A stretch of DNA of 64,000 nt, taken from positions 7,846,823-7,910,822 of the forward strand of contig NC_135228.1 in assembly GCF_052324685.1 (NCBI RefSeq), read 5' to 3'. Origin of the DNA: Brachyhypopomus gauderio (Eukaryota > Chordata > Actinopteri > Gymnotiformes > Hypopomidae). The notes below the pieces were generated by a model that was not told the DNA's origin, searched no databases, and was given only the letters and a program-made list of their open reading frames with translations. Position numbers and translations under genes: made by a program. The first letter of the stretch is position 1. Each line of letters begins with the position of its first letter. Positions 45,196 through 55,561 of this stretch are shown one piece after another.

Positions 45196-45344
45196 GGACG
45201 TAATTTGGGGGGGACGGGGGGGACATGTCCCCCCCACTTTTTCAAAAGCCGGTTTTGGTCCCCCCCAGTTTTTACGGTTAAAACCAAATATTTAAATAGC
45301 GACGAATCCATGTCCCCCCCACTTTTGAAATCAAAATTACGTCC
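45196..45344. mobile_element. Small MITE, GGACGTAATTT ends
   Basis: The left end GGACGTAATTTGGGGGGGAC and the right end AAAATTACGTCC are inverted. G-runs and C-runs pair inside (GGGGGGGACATGTCCCCCCC near 45225). The element is about 149 bp with no coding capacity. It is bordered on both sides by TGGCTGTGTTCA, the start of the palindromic element family. Confidence 0.65.
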
Positions 45345-45346
45345 AT

Positions 45347-45474
45347 GGCTGTGTTCAAAATAGCCTACTACATACTACTGGCATACTGATCAAGCACCAA
45401 ATCAGTATGCCGTATGCAGTATGTGACCAAAATGAAAATTTCCAGTACGCGAAACATACCCGGATGACCTACTA
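45347..45474. mobile_element. Second, truncated copy of the palindromic element
   Basis: GGCTGTGTTCAAAATAGCCT then ACTACATACTACTGGCATAC follows the left 130 bases of the element at 43750 almost base for base and stops after CCGGATGACCTACTA. Confidence 0.8.
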
Positions 45475-45679
45475 GATTTGATATAAATTAATCATGCTGA
45501 TAAACTATATCTCTTGTACCATTTCACACAGTAACATTTGAACTATCTGTACCTCCTTTAACACTGAGAACACAGGGGGAACAGTTTTTACCAGATACTG
45601 GGAAAAGTGATTCCCCTTGTAGAATAACTGCTGGAGATGAGATAAAATACAGAAATGGTGATGATTATTTATATATGTG

Positions 45680-47633
45680 CAGAGGTGGGACCAAGTCAGT
45701 GTTTTGCAAGTCTCAAGTAAGTCCAAGTCTTTGTCCTCAAGTCCCGAGTCAAGTCTCAAGCAAAGACAGTCAACTCAAGTCAAGTCTCGAGTCAAGACAG
45801 GCAACAGTCAAGTCAAGTCCCAAGTCTGAAACTTGGAATTTCAAGTCCTTTTTTTTTTTTTTTACCAATGTTGCAGGTATATTTTAAATGTAAATAATAG
45901 ACATATGTTCTTTTTAAAATCTGTATTCTCCTCAAATCTTGATAAAACATGTGCAACTGAAAACACGAAGTATAAAAAAAATTTAAATTACACCTCTTTA
46001 TTGCACAGTTCAATTTGTTAAAATTAGCTGCAAAAATATTCATACTTTAAACTACAATTTTCCAGAAATAAATATTCTGTGAAAAAGTCATAAGTAGAAC
46101 TCCATGTTCAAATAAAAAGTGCTGATATTTTCACAGTACAATACAAAGAACCATAACAGCATTTTTCCCTCTCTTCTCTTATCTGGTTTCTTGGAGAACA
46201 TGTGTGTCCATGTGTGAGTGACACAAGACAAACAAATATAAGAACTGAACAATTAACAGGAATCAGGAATGCAACTTTAGACATTTCAGTAAACTATTCT
46301 GCATTGCATTTGTCTGTATGTCATTTGTGCACGATGAGGCCGTAGAATGTAAGTAAGTAAAAAGTAAGTAAAATACATTTATATAGCACTTTTCACAGGC
46401 ACAAGCCACAAAGTGCTTTACAACGGAAAATAACATAAAATAAATCAAAGACACAAAAACACACACTATAAAACAGAAATAAAATACAGTGTACAAGGTC
46501 AACGGCTGCAACCTCCACCACTAACTAAACGCCTGCGTAAAAAGGAAAGTCTTTAGCTGTTTTTTAAAAGTATCTACAGTGTCAGCTGATCTTAAATGTG
46601 GAGGAAGTGTGTTCCACAGTTTTGGAGCAACCACCTTAAATGCTCGGTCTCCACGAGTCTTTAGACATGAGCGTGGCACAGACAGTAAACTCAGGTTGTT
46701 TGACCTGAGTAATCGTGATGAAGTGTAGGGGTGGAGCAGGTCAGCGACATACACAGGAGCTGTGTTGTGTAGTGCTCTGTATGTTAAAGTTAAAATCTTG
46801 AACTGGATCCTGAATTCTACAGGAAGCCAGTGTAAAGATTTTTAAATGGGTGTTATGTGAGACCGTCTGCTTGACTTGGTCAGTAACCTCGCTGCAGCGT
46901 TTTGAATTATCTGTAAACGATAAATGATGTCCCCATAGCTGAAAACTCGCTCCACTTTTGTCAATATATTTTTTTCTCGACGTAGATGTCTTCAAATACA
47001 CAATCCATGCTGAGATAGAACTGGATATGATGGTGACAGAGAGAGGCTCTCTTCCCCGACTTCAGATACAGAACCCAGGGTTGCCAACCCTCACGCATTG
47101 AGCGTGAGACACACGCATTTGACCGTCTTCACACGCTCTCACGCCACACATCTGATTTCTCACGCCGAAAAAAAAATCTAGTTTATTTACCTCTGATCCT
47201 TATCTATGATTCAATGAGTTACTAGTTCGCTCTGGCACCAACCACTGGCGATCGATCGCGATATAATACTTAATTTGTGTCCATTTTACATTTGCCCGGT
47301 AACAATTCACGTTCGCTGACCCCCCCATTTGATTGGTTGTGCTGCAGCTCATGCACACACACACACACACACGTACAGAGTGTGGAAAAGCAGAGGACCG
47401 GTCTGCGTCAGAAGGACGGAAATGAAATTAATGGGGCGCACTTTATAAATATTAATATGCGTTTTAAAATTTAGATTTGGGGTGAAAAAATCAAGTCTTT
47501 GCAAGTAAACAGGTTCAAGTCCAATTCAAGTCCCAAGTTATTGGTGTAAAAGTCCAAGTCAAGTCTAAGTCTCTGAATATTTTTTCAAGTCAAGTCAAAA
47601 GTCTTAATATTAATGACTCGAGTCCCCACCATG
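45680..47633. mobile_element. hAT-like element with CAAGTC-rich ends
   Basis: The left end is CAGAGGTGGGACCAAGTCAG and the right end is GACTCGAGTCCCCACCATG, its imperfect inverse. Both subterminal regions are dense in AAGTCAAGTC motifs. The interior contains a LINE fragment and AT-rich sequence. Target duplications are not evident. A short run of CA (47353-47371) and a T-run (45849-45862) lie inside. Confidence 0.65.
46348..46990 (-). mobile_element. L2-type LINE 3' end
   Basis: The minus strand encodes VADLLHPYTSSRLLRSNNLS, VPRSCLKTRGDRAFKVVAPK and LWNTLPPHLRSADTVDTFKK then QLKTFLFTQAFS, the C-terminus of L2-clade ORF2 with an intact stop. The 3' UTR (GCACTTTGTGGCTTGTGCCT, then TATATAAATG) ends in TTACTTACTT tails at about 46348. 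The element is 5'-truncated. Confidence 0.85.
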
Positions 47634-48084
47634 TGTATAATCAATTCATTCAGTAACATTTATTCATCCTGTACCTCCTTTAACACTGAGAACACAGGGG
47701 GAACAGTTTTTACCAGAGACTGGAACATTTGGTTTCCCCTTGTAGAATAAAGCTGGAGTGTATTTAAGGTACATTATTGATGCTGATAAACTGATTACCA
47801 TTTCCCTCAGTAACTTTAATACTATCTGCATCACATTTACATTGAGAATACAAGGGGGAACACATTTTACCAGAGCCCCAGAAAAAAGGTATGTTCTTTA
47901 TTCTTGGTTCATTCAGTTTTTTTTGTTGTTGCACTGATCCTTCATGAAGTGTGTATTCAACCCGAGCAAAATTAAAAGCAATGTCCACTGTAATAGATTA
48001 CACTTGTTATAAACTGAATGCACTGTTATGTAAGTTCATCAGTTCAGTCATTTTACTCTACCAACTTCCTTGTTTTAACATTAA

Positions 48085-48568
48085 ATATGAGAGTGTTGCT
48101 AGAAGGATAAAGATGGCTGTAGTTAACACTTACTTTAAGAAAAAGGAAGAGCACAGGGTAACATAAGAGTGGTGGAAGATGCACACAGGTCGACTATATC
48201 CTCTGTAGGAGACGAAACCTGAAAGAGGTTAGTGATTGCAAGGTGTTACCAGGGGAGAGTGTAGCTAAACAGCATAGGATGGTGATATGTAGGATGGTTT
48301 TGGAGGTGAAGAAGAGGAAGAGAGTGAGAGCGGAACCTAAGATCAGGATGTGGAAGGTAAAGGATGAGGACTGTGGTGTAAAATTCAGGGATGAGGTGAG
48401 GCAGGTACTGGGTAATGGTGGTGGTGTTCTGGATACCTGGGATGAGACTTGAGGGATGAGTGAGGGATGTGGCTAGGAAGGTACTTGGTGTGACCTCAGG
48501 ACAGAGGAAGATAGACATGGAGTCGTGGTGGTGGAATGAGGAAGTTCAGGAAAGTTTGAGAGGAAATT
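48085..48568 (+). mobile_element. Non-LTR retrotransposon endonuclease-region fragment (RTE-like)
   Basis: Plus-strand reading gives MAVVNTYFKKKEEHRVT, then in other frames RLYPL and RRNLKEVSDCKVLPGESVA, then KQHRMVICRMVLEVKKRKRV and EDCGVKFRDEVRQVLG, then RKVLGVTSGQ. This succession is the end of the endonuclease domain and the linker of a common fish LINE ORF2. Stops and frameshifts show decay. Confidence 0.75.
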
Positions 48569-48903
48569 TCAACTAGAAATTGATTAGTAGCCTAACCATT
48601 GACTAAATGACATGAACAAGGACACATTCATTTCTTTTAAAAATATAATAGCAAACTATGCACCATTTATGTTAAATATTTTGAAACAGTTACAGTGCAA
48701 CAAACTTATAAATAATAATACAGCCCTAAAATTACTATTCAGTTCCATTAACAATGGCAATAATTGAAAGTGTTTCAATGAAAATGAAAGTGCTTCAAGA
48801 ACTGCAAAACAATGAGACATCAATAAAGTATAAGCAAATACAGTTTACTGCAGAAAACTTCTTTCCCCTTCCGTTATTTCTTCCTTTTTGGACAGGATTT
48901 GGA

Positions 48904-51900
48904 TTAGCAGAGCCTTTCCCTTTGAATGACCCTTTGGATTGGCCATAAAAGAGTGGGGAAAAAACGTGTTGGTGCAGAGGTAGTGGCAGCTGATGCTGAG
49001 GATCTATCTGGTGAGAAGGAGGCTGTGGCAGATGGAGGGAAACTGACTTGTCCAGAGTTGGTGTAGGTGGCAGCTGGAGAAGATGAGGATTTGGCTAGTG
49101 TTCTGGCCTGCTGACTAGAGGAGGTGGTGGCTTGTGCAGATGAGGTGGAGATTGGAACAGAGGAGGATTTTGCTTGCCTTTTGATTTTTCGGGCCTGTTG
49201 AACCAGTTTGTTTGCCTCCTTTGAGGACTGCGTCCTTGCTGCCTCACTGAGCCTCTTCTGCTTTAGTGCCTGTTCATTCTCTTTTTTTTCTGTAAATGTA
49301 ACAGGTGGTTTTGGAATGATGAAAGGCAGGATCACCTCAAGGGCTGGTCAATGGTCATAGTTGAGGCTGTCCAGTCTCTGGCTTTAAGCGTGGACTTGAT
49401 CACGGCTAGGCTCTCATAAGTTTCCACATTCATGCAGCACCTGTCATCTTCAAGGATATCATCCATCAGATTGAATGACCCCTCCACCAAGGGGCCTGTG
49501 AAAATGGACAGAAGAGCTTTAACTAGCTTGCACAGGATTGGATACCTCACATCTCTCTCTGCATTTCTCAAGGAAGCAACATGGCTCCACCAGTCTACAT
49601 CGACTCGACAGTCCTCTTCGATGTAGCTCTGTACACAAAGAAGCATATCCACATCCATCTGGTAGGCCCGGCATTCATCTACCAGCTGACCAAACTCTTC
49701 TGGAGGGGCAACATTCGGCAAGGCCTCTCCTAATGCAGTCAAAGCTCCAATGACCGCATCGGATTGAATTAGAGATGGAGTAAGAGCAGAGAGAGATGTT
49801 AATATCGTGTTATCCAGGGGAAGGTTTCTTAGCAGAAACTCTGCGGACCTCATATATCCTTCTCTGAGATAGTCATAGATATGTCCAACCCATACCTTCC
49901 TCTCCATACGAGCTTTGTTCATTGCAGCATAGCAAAATTGTCCAACAGAGAGCCTTGTTTGGCAGTTGCAAATCCCTTCTCTGTACATCAAACTTGAGAA
50001 TCTCTTTGTGACTCAGTGGGACATCCTTTGATCTCATAAATTTGCTCAGCAGCTCTCTTACAAGGGCCACCATTTCCACATGAACCAAATGCACCATTGG
50101 CTTTTCATGTTGAAACTTTTTGACAAATCTCTGAAATGTTGGAAGGACCCCTGCAAATATAAAAGACAATATCATTTCCACAACCAGTGTTGAGAGTATG
50201 ATTATACTATGTGGTATGATAATGCATTGAAAATACAATGTATGACTAAATAATAATACAAATGAATTTAGTTCAAGCTAAATATGAATAGATTGCTTTT
50301 ATCCAAAATGATAGTCATACTGCTCAATAAATGGGATTACCCTTTGATATATTCCAATATACATTTTTGGCGTAAGCTCAATTTCAAATATTAATGAGAA
50401 GATGAATCAAAACATTTTTCTCTCTGACACAATGGGGGGAAAAAATCAAGCATCAGTCTGCCTACTATTAATGTGTTTTTGGGTTTTGCATCCTCTAATA
50501 CAGCATGCTGATTTGGACAATAACATTTTGAGACTACGATGATGTATTCTTCAGTCAGTCTTATTTACTTATTCACTTTCATCTACAGGAGTAAGGATAC
50601 TGTTGCCTTGCTACATAGTATACATTTATATATATAGCTATATAAAACAACTCGGATATGCCGGTGGACTGCAACCACATATTACTAGTTTGACTAGTCA
50701 TAAAATACCTCTGTACAAGTCGATCATGACCGTCATTCTTTCAAACTCTGTAATGAGCACAGAGATTCATCCCTTTCAATCTTGGTTAACCTGTGTTCCT
50801 GATCGAGATACTGCTGCCTGCTCTTGCTGAAGAACTTGTATTCTGGCCTTTTCCTCAACTGTGAGCTCATGTCTCTCAAACACTTGATACAGAAGCCTTC
50901 CGTAGCACACGCACGCACACACACACACAGAGCCTCATGCATTTGTAGATGTATAGACACTTAATATCCTCCTGAATAACACCTAGCCATTCTAAACTAT
51001 ATAAAAAAAATTGTGCATTATTAGGTCTACATCCCACAAGGGCTAAAAGAAAATCAAAAAAATTTAGACACTTTAAAATTTGTTATTAAAAATGTTGGTG
51101 TTACCTGTATTTGTGCTCTTCATGTGGATCCAGCACATGATAGTAGTGCACCACTAGCACATCCAGGAGCTCGTTCACCCTGTTGCACACCTCCAGCATT
51201 TGAATAAATCGGTTACTAATGGGCCTTATCAAGCTCTTTGGGGGACGATGGAGTAAGGTTTGAAATTGTGAGAAAATCTCTTTCTGTTTGGGCGACTTCT
51301 CCATGTCATAATAAAGATCGGAACACAGTTGTCCAGTAAAATACTAGTCACTTGTCCCCACTCCAGCCCATATGACTGCAGAACATCTTTCAGTTCCTGC
51401 ATCAATGCTGGGGCATTTGCTCTGTTTACTTTTTTGCTGGCAAGGTGCTGCGTTTTTACACTGCCTGCACCCCCGTTATAAAATCGGACCAGAATATTAA
51501 GAATTTTGTCCATCCGTTTGTCCGTGGCCTCATCGATACTGAGAGAAAACATGGCATTCTTTAGCTTCTCTGACAGACGTTTCTTGGCGAGATGCCGTGT
51601 GTGATAAGGTAACTCTGGCGAGATGCCGTGTGTGATAAGGTAACTCTGGCGAGATGCCGTGTGTGATAAGGTAACTCTGGCGAGATGCCGTGTGTGATAA
51701 GGTAACTTGCATGCTGCCTCGAGACCGACAAATGCATGAGGGCTGGTTTATCCTCCGCAAATTTCTGACACAAAGTAACGAGAGGTTGAGCAGTGGTGAA
51801 CAATAAGTCAAGCTCGACAATGAAGGAGCACAAGCGAATTTTTAAACCTGATACGCGATCCGTCATTGAGGGTCGGATATCCGTTGTGGCTGTTGCTCCC

Positions 51901-52110
51901 GGTAAACGTGAGGAGTGTTGTACTGCTCGGACAGCTGCTTGATGATGAGGGTCTAATTCATGCCGTGACAGCACTTTGTCCCCACTTGTTCCATATAAAA
52001 GTTTCCTTGCACACAAAGTGCAGAAGCATACTCCTGGTTGCCGGAGCTTTTGACATCAGCTTCCAAAGGGCTTTTCATCCCTGTCCACCTCCTCTATCCA
52101 AGACCAGTGC
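48904..52110 (-). pseudogene. hAT-type transposase pseudogene with introns
   Basis: Minus-strand order: CTLCARKLLYGTSGDKVLSR (52020 down), LCSFIVELDLLFTTAQPLVT and KFAEDKPALMHLSVSRQHAS, AKKRLSEKLKNAMFSLSIDE (51552), EVCNRVNELLDVL with a donor at 51112, FERHELTVEEKARIQVLQQE near 50850, FQRFVKKFQHEKPMVHLVHV and LRNLPL. Then comes the dimerisation region VDVDWWSHVASLRNAERDVR, KALLSIFTGPLVEGSFNLMD and NVETYESLAVIKSTLKAR. A Ser/Ala-rich, Gln-rich tail continues in another frame to 48904. Breaks: a shifted frame at a 31-bp tandem repeat (51589), two stops near 50780, a shift near 49960 and a stop at 49332. The family is a domesticated-like hAT lineage with DUF4371-type core; the closest named gene is uncertain. 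Confidence 0.75.
51589..51712. repeat. 31-bp tandem repeat, 4 copies, in the hAT pseudogene
   Basis: The unit GAGATGCCGTGTGTGATAAG plus GTAACTCTGGC starts at 51589, 51620, 51651 and 51682. As 31 is not a multiple of three, each copy is read in a new frame and the downstream transposase frame is lost. Confidence 0.95.
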
Positions 52111-52114
52111 CAGG

Positions 52115-53043
52115 TAGTGATGGGACATCTGAAGCTACGCTTCGAAGCGTGTACCGAGTAAAAAGGGGCGTGTCCGATGAAGCCCCGCTTCGGAGCTTGT
52201 GTTAGATTGAGCAAAATCACGTGATCAGCAACAAACGAGGCCTCGCATTACATCGGCCACGTCATTGCTTCAGTTTGCGTATCGTTTTTCTAAATAAATG
52301 CGCTATGAACCCTGTTGCTTCGTGTTGTAGAAGGTGGTTAAATTAAAAATCTGGAACGTTCTAAATTCTTTTTGTTTGATCAGGATGTACATCAGATTCA
52401 CACATCAAAAACAGACTAAAAACCATTGGAAGAGGCAAACCTTATTTGTAATGTTAAAAACATTTTACATTTGGTAGACACCCTTATCCAGAGCAACTTA
52501 CATTTTATCTCATTTTTATATAAGTGAACAATTGAGGGTTAAGGGGCGCCTCAGTCATGGCCTCAGGTCTGGGAATCGAACCCACGACCCTCCGGTTACA
52601 AGACCAGTTCCCTAATCACTTCCCTTCCCTAACCACCAGGCCATGACTACCAAACCAGATCTAGAACCCCCAAGAAGCAATTATTTTAAACACATTCTGT
52701 TTTTTTTATCAGTTTCTAACTCAAAATATTCAGTCTGCCTCAACAACCACGTAATTCCCAATATAGTAAAGTACAACATATCATTTTAATAATTAAAACA
52801 TGACAATTAAGTATGATTTAATTGATTCTCCTGTTACTAAACATGAGTTTGATGGAAACTTTGTGACAATATTGCATTTACAAATTGTTGAAAGTATGAT
52901 CCAACTGAATGACGAGGCTGTTACAGTTTCACCAGCAGATGTCACTAGTGAGTGATGAATGAAGCCTCGAGTAATGAACCTTTTTGCAAAGCAAAGGGTT
53001 GGAAAGCTTCATTGCTTCAAGAGGCTTCATTTGCCCATCACTA
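52115..53043. mobile_element. Non-autonomous hAT (MITE) with target duplication GTGCCAGG
   Basis: The left end is TAGTGATGGGACATCTGAAG and the right end is GAGGCTTCATTTGCCCATCACTA, imperfect inverted repeats with mirrored GAAGCTT/CTTCGAAGC motifs. The exact 8-bp duplications are GTGCCAGG at 52107-52114 and 53044-53051. It is 929 bp including a SINE of about 190 bp. No transposase frame is present. Confidence 0.94.
52461..52650 (-). mobile_element. tRNA-derived SINE
   Basis: On the minus strand, from 52650, a tRNA-like head contains an A-box-like TGGCCTGGTGGTTAGGG and a B-box GGGTTCGATTCCC about 50 bases later. It is followed by a tail with TAAGTTGCTCTGGATAAGGG and GTCTACCAAATG, the 3' tail shared by many fish SINEs and LINEs. 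The element is nested in the MITE. Confidence 0.85.
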
Positions 53044-53047
53044 GTGC

Positions 53048-53560
53048 CAGGGGCGTCGCCTGGGGTGGGCTTCCGGGGCTTCAGCCCCGAATGATTATCG
53101 AGTAGCCCCGAACCTTTTCGCTCAGCTGTACTATTAATGAGGAGGCCAATGCTGCTGTGAGAATAGGAAATCTCTTAACGCCAATCATAGTGCCACTTCA
53201 AGGATAAAGTTCCGCCTTTCAGGAGAAACAGCCAATCAGCTCGCTGGTTTTGCGGGCGCGGAGGAGAGCCCACCCCCACCCCCGTGGGGGAGCGCACATG
53301 CGCTCTAGCCATTTTTGGCAGCAGGTTGCAGGTAGCTGACGGTTTTAATGGATATACGGCGTTTTTTCAAGGAGAAAGGTAACGGTAGTTAACTATGTGA
53401 ACTATGATGACATTGTTTGTGGAGCTATCTGATAGCTGGTTAAAAGCACACAGATCAAACCCACTGTGTGCTTAATAAAATGCAGCTTGTCACTAGTCAG
53501 CTTCAGAATTAGCTTCTTTTTAAATTTTTTTAGCTAACCTAGTTAGTTAAACTATCTAGC
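53048..53560 (+). mobile_element. 5' end of a second hAT element with coding exon 1
   Basis: CAGGGGCGTCGCCTGGGGTG followed by TTCCGGGGCTTCAGCCCCG is the terminus of a transposase-coding hAT lineage. ATG 53348 then encodes MDIRRFFKEK and ends at a donor (AAAG then GTAACG, exon end 53378), as in intron-containing hAT genes of the ZMYM-like group. The downstream exons are missing. The first four bases of the terminus (CAGG) lie on the other side of the MITE at 52111-52114. Confidence 0.65.
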
Positions 53561-54591
53561 TAGTTAACCTAGATAGCTTAGGTAGTGGTGGTTTGAGGGG
53601 AAAAAAGAGCAGAGGAGAGGAGAACAGACAACAGGAGAGGAGAGAAGAGAGAACAGGAGATGAGAACAGAGTAGAACTGGAGAGGAGAGGAGATGGGAGA
53701 AGACAATACAAGCGGTATGGAAAACAATGCCTAATAAACACATTATTAATAAAATACACATGTTTTTAGTACGAAGACTAGCAAAATAATGCCAGATGTA
53801 ATTTGTTTTAGCACAGTCAGACCTGCTTGTGTTTACTAGCTCAGCTGACATACCAGCGATCCGATTGGTCCATTCTGATGACGTCTCAACCGTGCCACCT
53901 CTCGCGAGCCAAAGTGTTATTACGCCTGCCGAATATATACATACGCCTTGCCAGGCACTAGTCTTTACATTAAACGCTGCGAACAAAAAAAGTACTGTAT
54001 TTTGAGCGGCGAAACTTTTTTTTTAAAACCTCAACATAACTCGTTGTTTTTATGAGCTGAAGCGTGTTTGGTTCGGAAAGCGCTGAGCGGAATTCTTTTT
54101 CTGAAGGACTTTTCGATGTTCACCTTACGGCCTATCTCTCTTGACTTGTCACTCGTGGGATACAAACGGAGATATAATTAATATGGCATTAGTATGGACA
54201 AGGCTTTCCCAGTTCGTGACTACTTGTATTAATAAGTGACACAGCTGCTGTATGTTTTCGTAGTCCGGTCCGGATTTTCTGGGACAAGTTGGTTTTTTTT
54301 CTGATCTCCGCTGCATACCGTCAGACCGCACCAGCTGGCCCAGTCCGCGGGCCGGTCCAACTCGTTCATGTGTTTACAGGCTCAGTCCGCGGCCGCGCTG
54401 AGCAGGTTAGTGTGACTGGAGCGGGGGAGATAATAACACCGTTAAACAGCAGCGTGACTACGGGCCGGGGACGCAGTGCGCGGCAATGGCTCCTCCACGG
54501 GCCGAATTAAACCATAGGCGGCCGGCGGCCCACCAACCCATCGGCCCACCGGGGAAATCCTCGGTAGTAATGTATGCCAGTCCGCCCCTGG
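53561..54591. other. Non-coding; GC-rich hAT-like right end at about 54480-54591
   Basis: A GA-rich stretch (53595-53705) with GGAGAGGAGA sub-repeats is followed by AT-rich sequence. The right edge contains GGCGGCCGGCGGCCCACC and ends ATGCCAGTCCGCCCCTG, the inverse of a hAT-type CAGGGGCGGACTGGCAT terminus. It may be a different element from the one starting at 53048, because beyond CAGGGGCG the two ends do not match. Confidence 0.4.
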
Positions 54592-55509
54592 TGCCCAGCG
54601 TTAGTGATAGGTCATACCAGTCCTTTATTATTCAATACCAAGTAAAAACCTGGCTGACATTACTGTAACGATATCAGTCATCTAATAATCGTCATGCAGT
54701 CAAAATTCTATTTTTATTTTATTTCTATTTTAATTCTATTCTATCCAGAAATCTTGCTCTTAACTAATATTCAAAATATGCGTTAACTGACCTGCACTAT
54801 TTTCATTATACAATTTCTATATGTTTTCTACATTTTATTAGTATGCAGGGCGCCTGTTCAATCTGATGAACATATAAACCCATGAAATCGATCTTTTAAT
54901 GAACAGAATCAGAATGTCAGAGTCCAAAGTACCAAGACTTAACTACACGCCTATCATGTTGTAATGAACTACGGTCGTTCTGTCTAAATGAATCTGCAGA
55001 TAAAAGCATCAGCACTTGTTAAAAGCTCTTCTGCTCTTTCACAGACGTGGCCGGAAACTGAACGCTGCTCCGAGGGTGATCTTTTGTCCCAGCTAACACA
55101 CTCAGAGGTACTCTGTATTTTTAAAACGTGCCTTTTTTGGTGTCATGTGTTTGGTGTGTGTTAAACCGTGTTGTCGCCCGATGAGACCCTAGCTGTACGC
55201 GGGCAAACAGAGATGGGCTCGTGATCGACCCTACCTCACTGCACAGAGGATCAGGGTTATGGAACTGGGCCAGATGAACCCTGACCACGTCTGTCTGAGT
55301 TTCTGCATGTACTAATTAACCAGTAGAAACCTGCTTGCACACTTCCATTACACGCTTAAATAAACCACGTGCAGTTATGTACCACATGCATGTTCCACTA
55401 TTGGTTTTGTCTTTTACACTGACAGGACCCAGACGCATAAGTTTGGCAGCTTTACCAGAAAAACTGGGGCATGATTAACACCGATACATCGCATTGGTGC
55501 TAATCATGG

Positions 55510-55561
<52 letters not shown>

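Larger units (their letters stand above)
45487..47888. repeat. Repeat of about 130-150 bp, three copies, split by a transposon
   Basis: Copies lie at about 45487-45635, 47641-47760 and 47770-47888. All share CTTTAACACTGAGAACACAG, GGGGAACAGTTTTTACCAGA and TTCCCCTTGTAGAATAA or recognisable variants. The element at 45680-47633 separates the first copy from the other two, so a tandem array was interrupted by insertion. Confidence 0.75.

Noticed and set aside
53048-54591. One hAT element with ends CAGGGGCGTCGCC and GTCCGCCCCTG
   Set aside because: Beyond the first eight bases the two ends differ and no 8-bp duplication is found, so they were kept as separate pieces.
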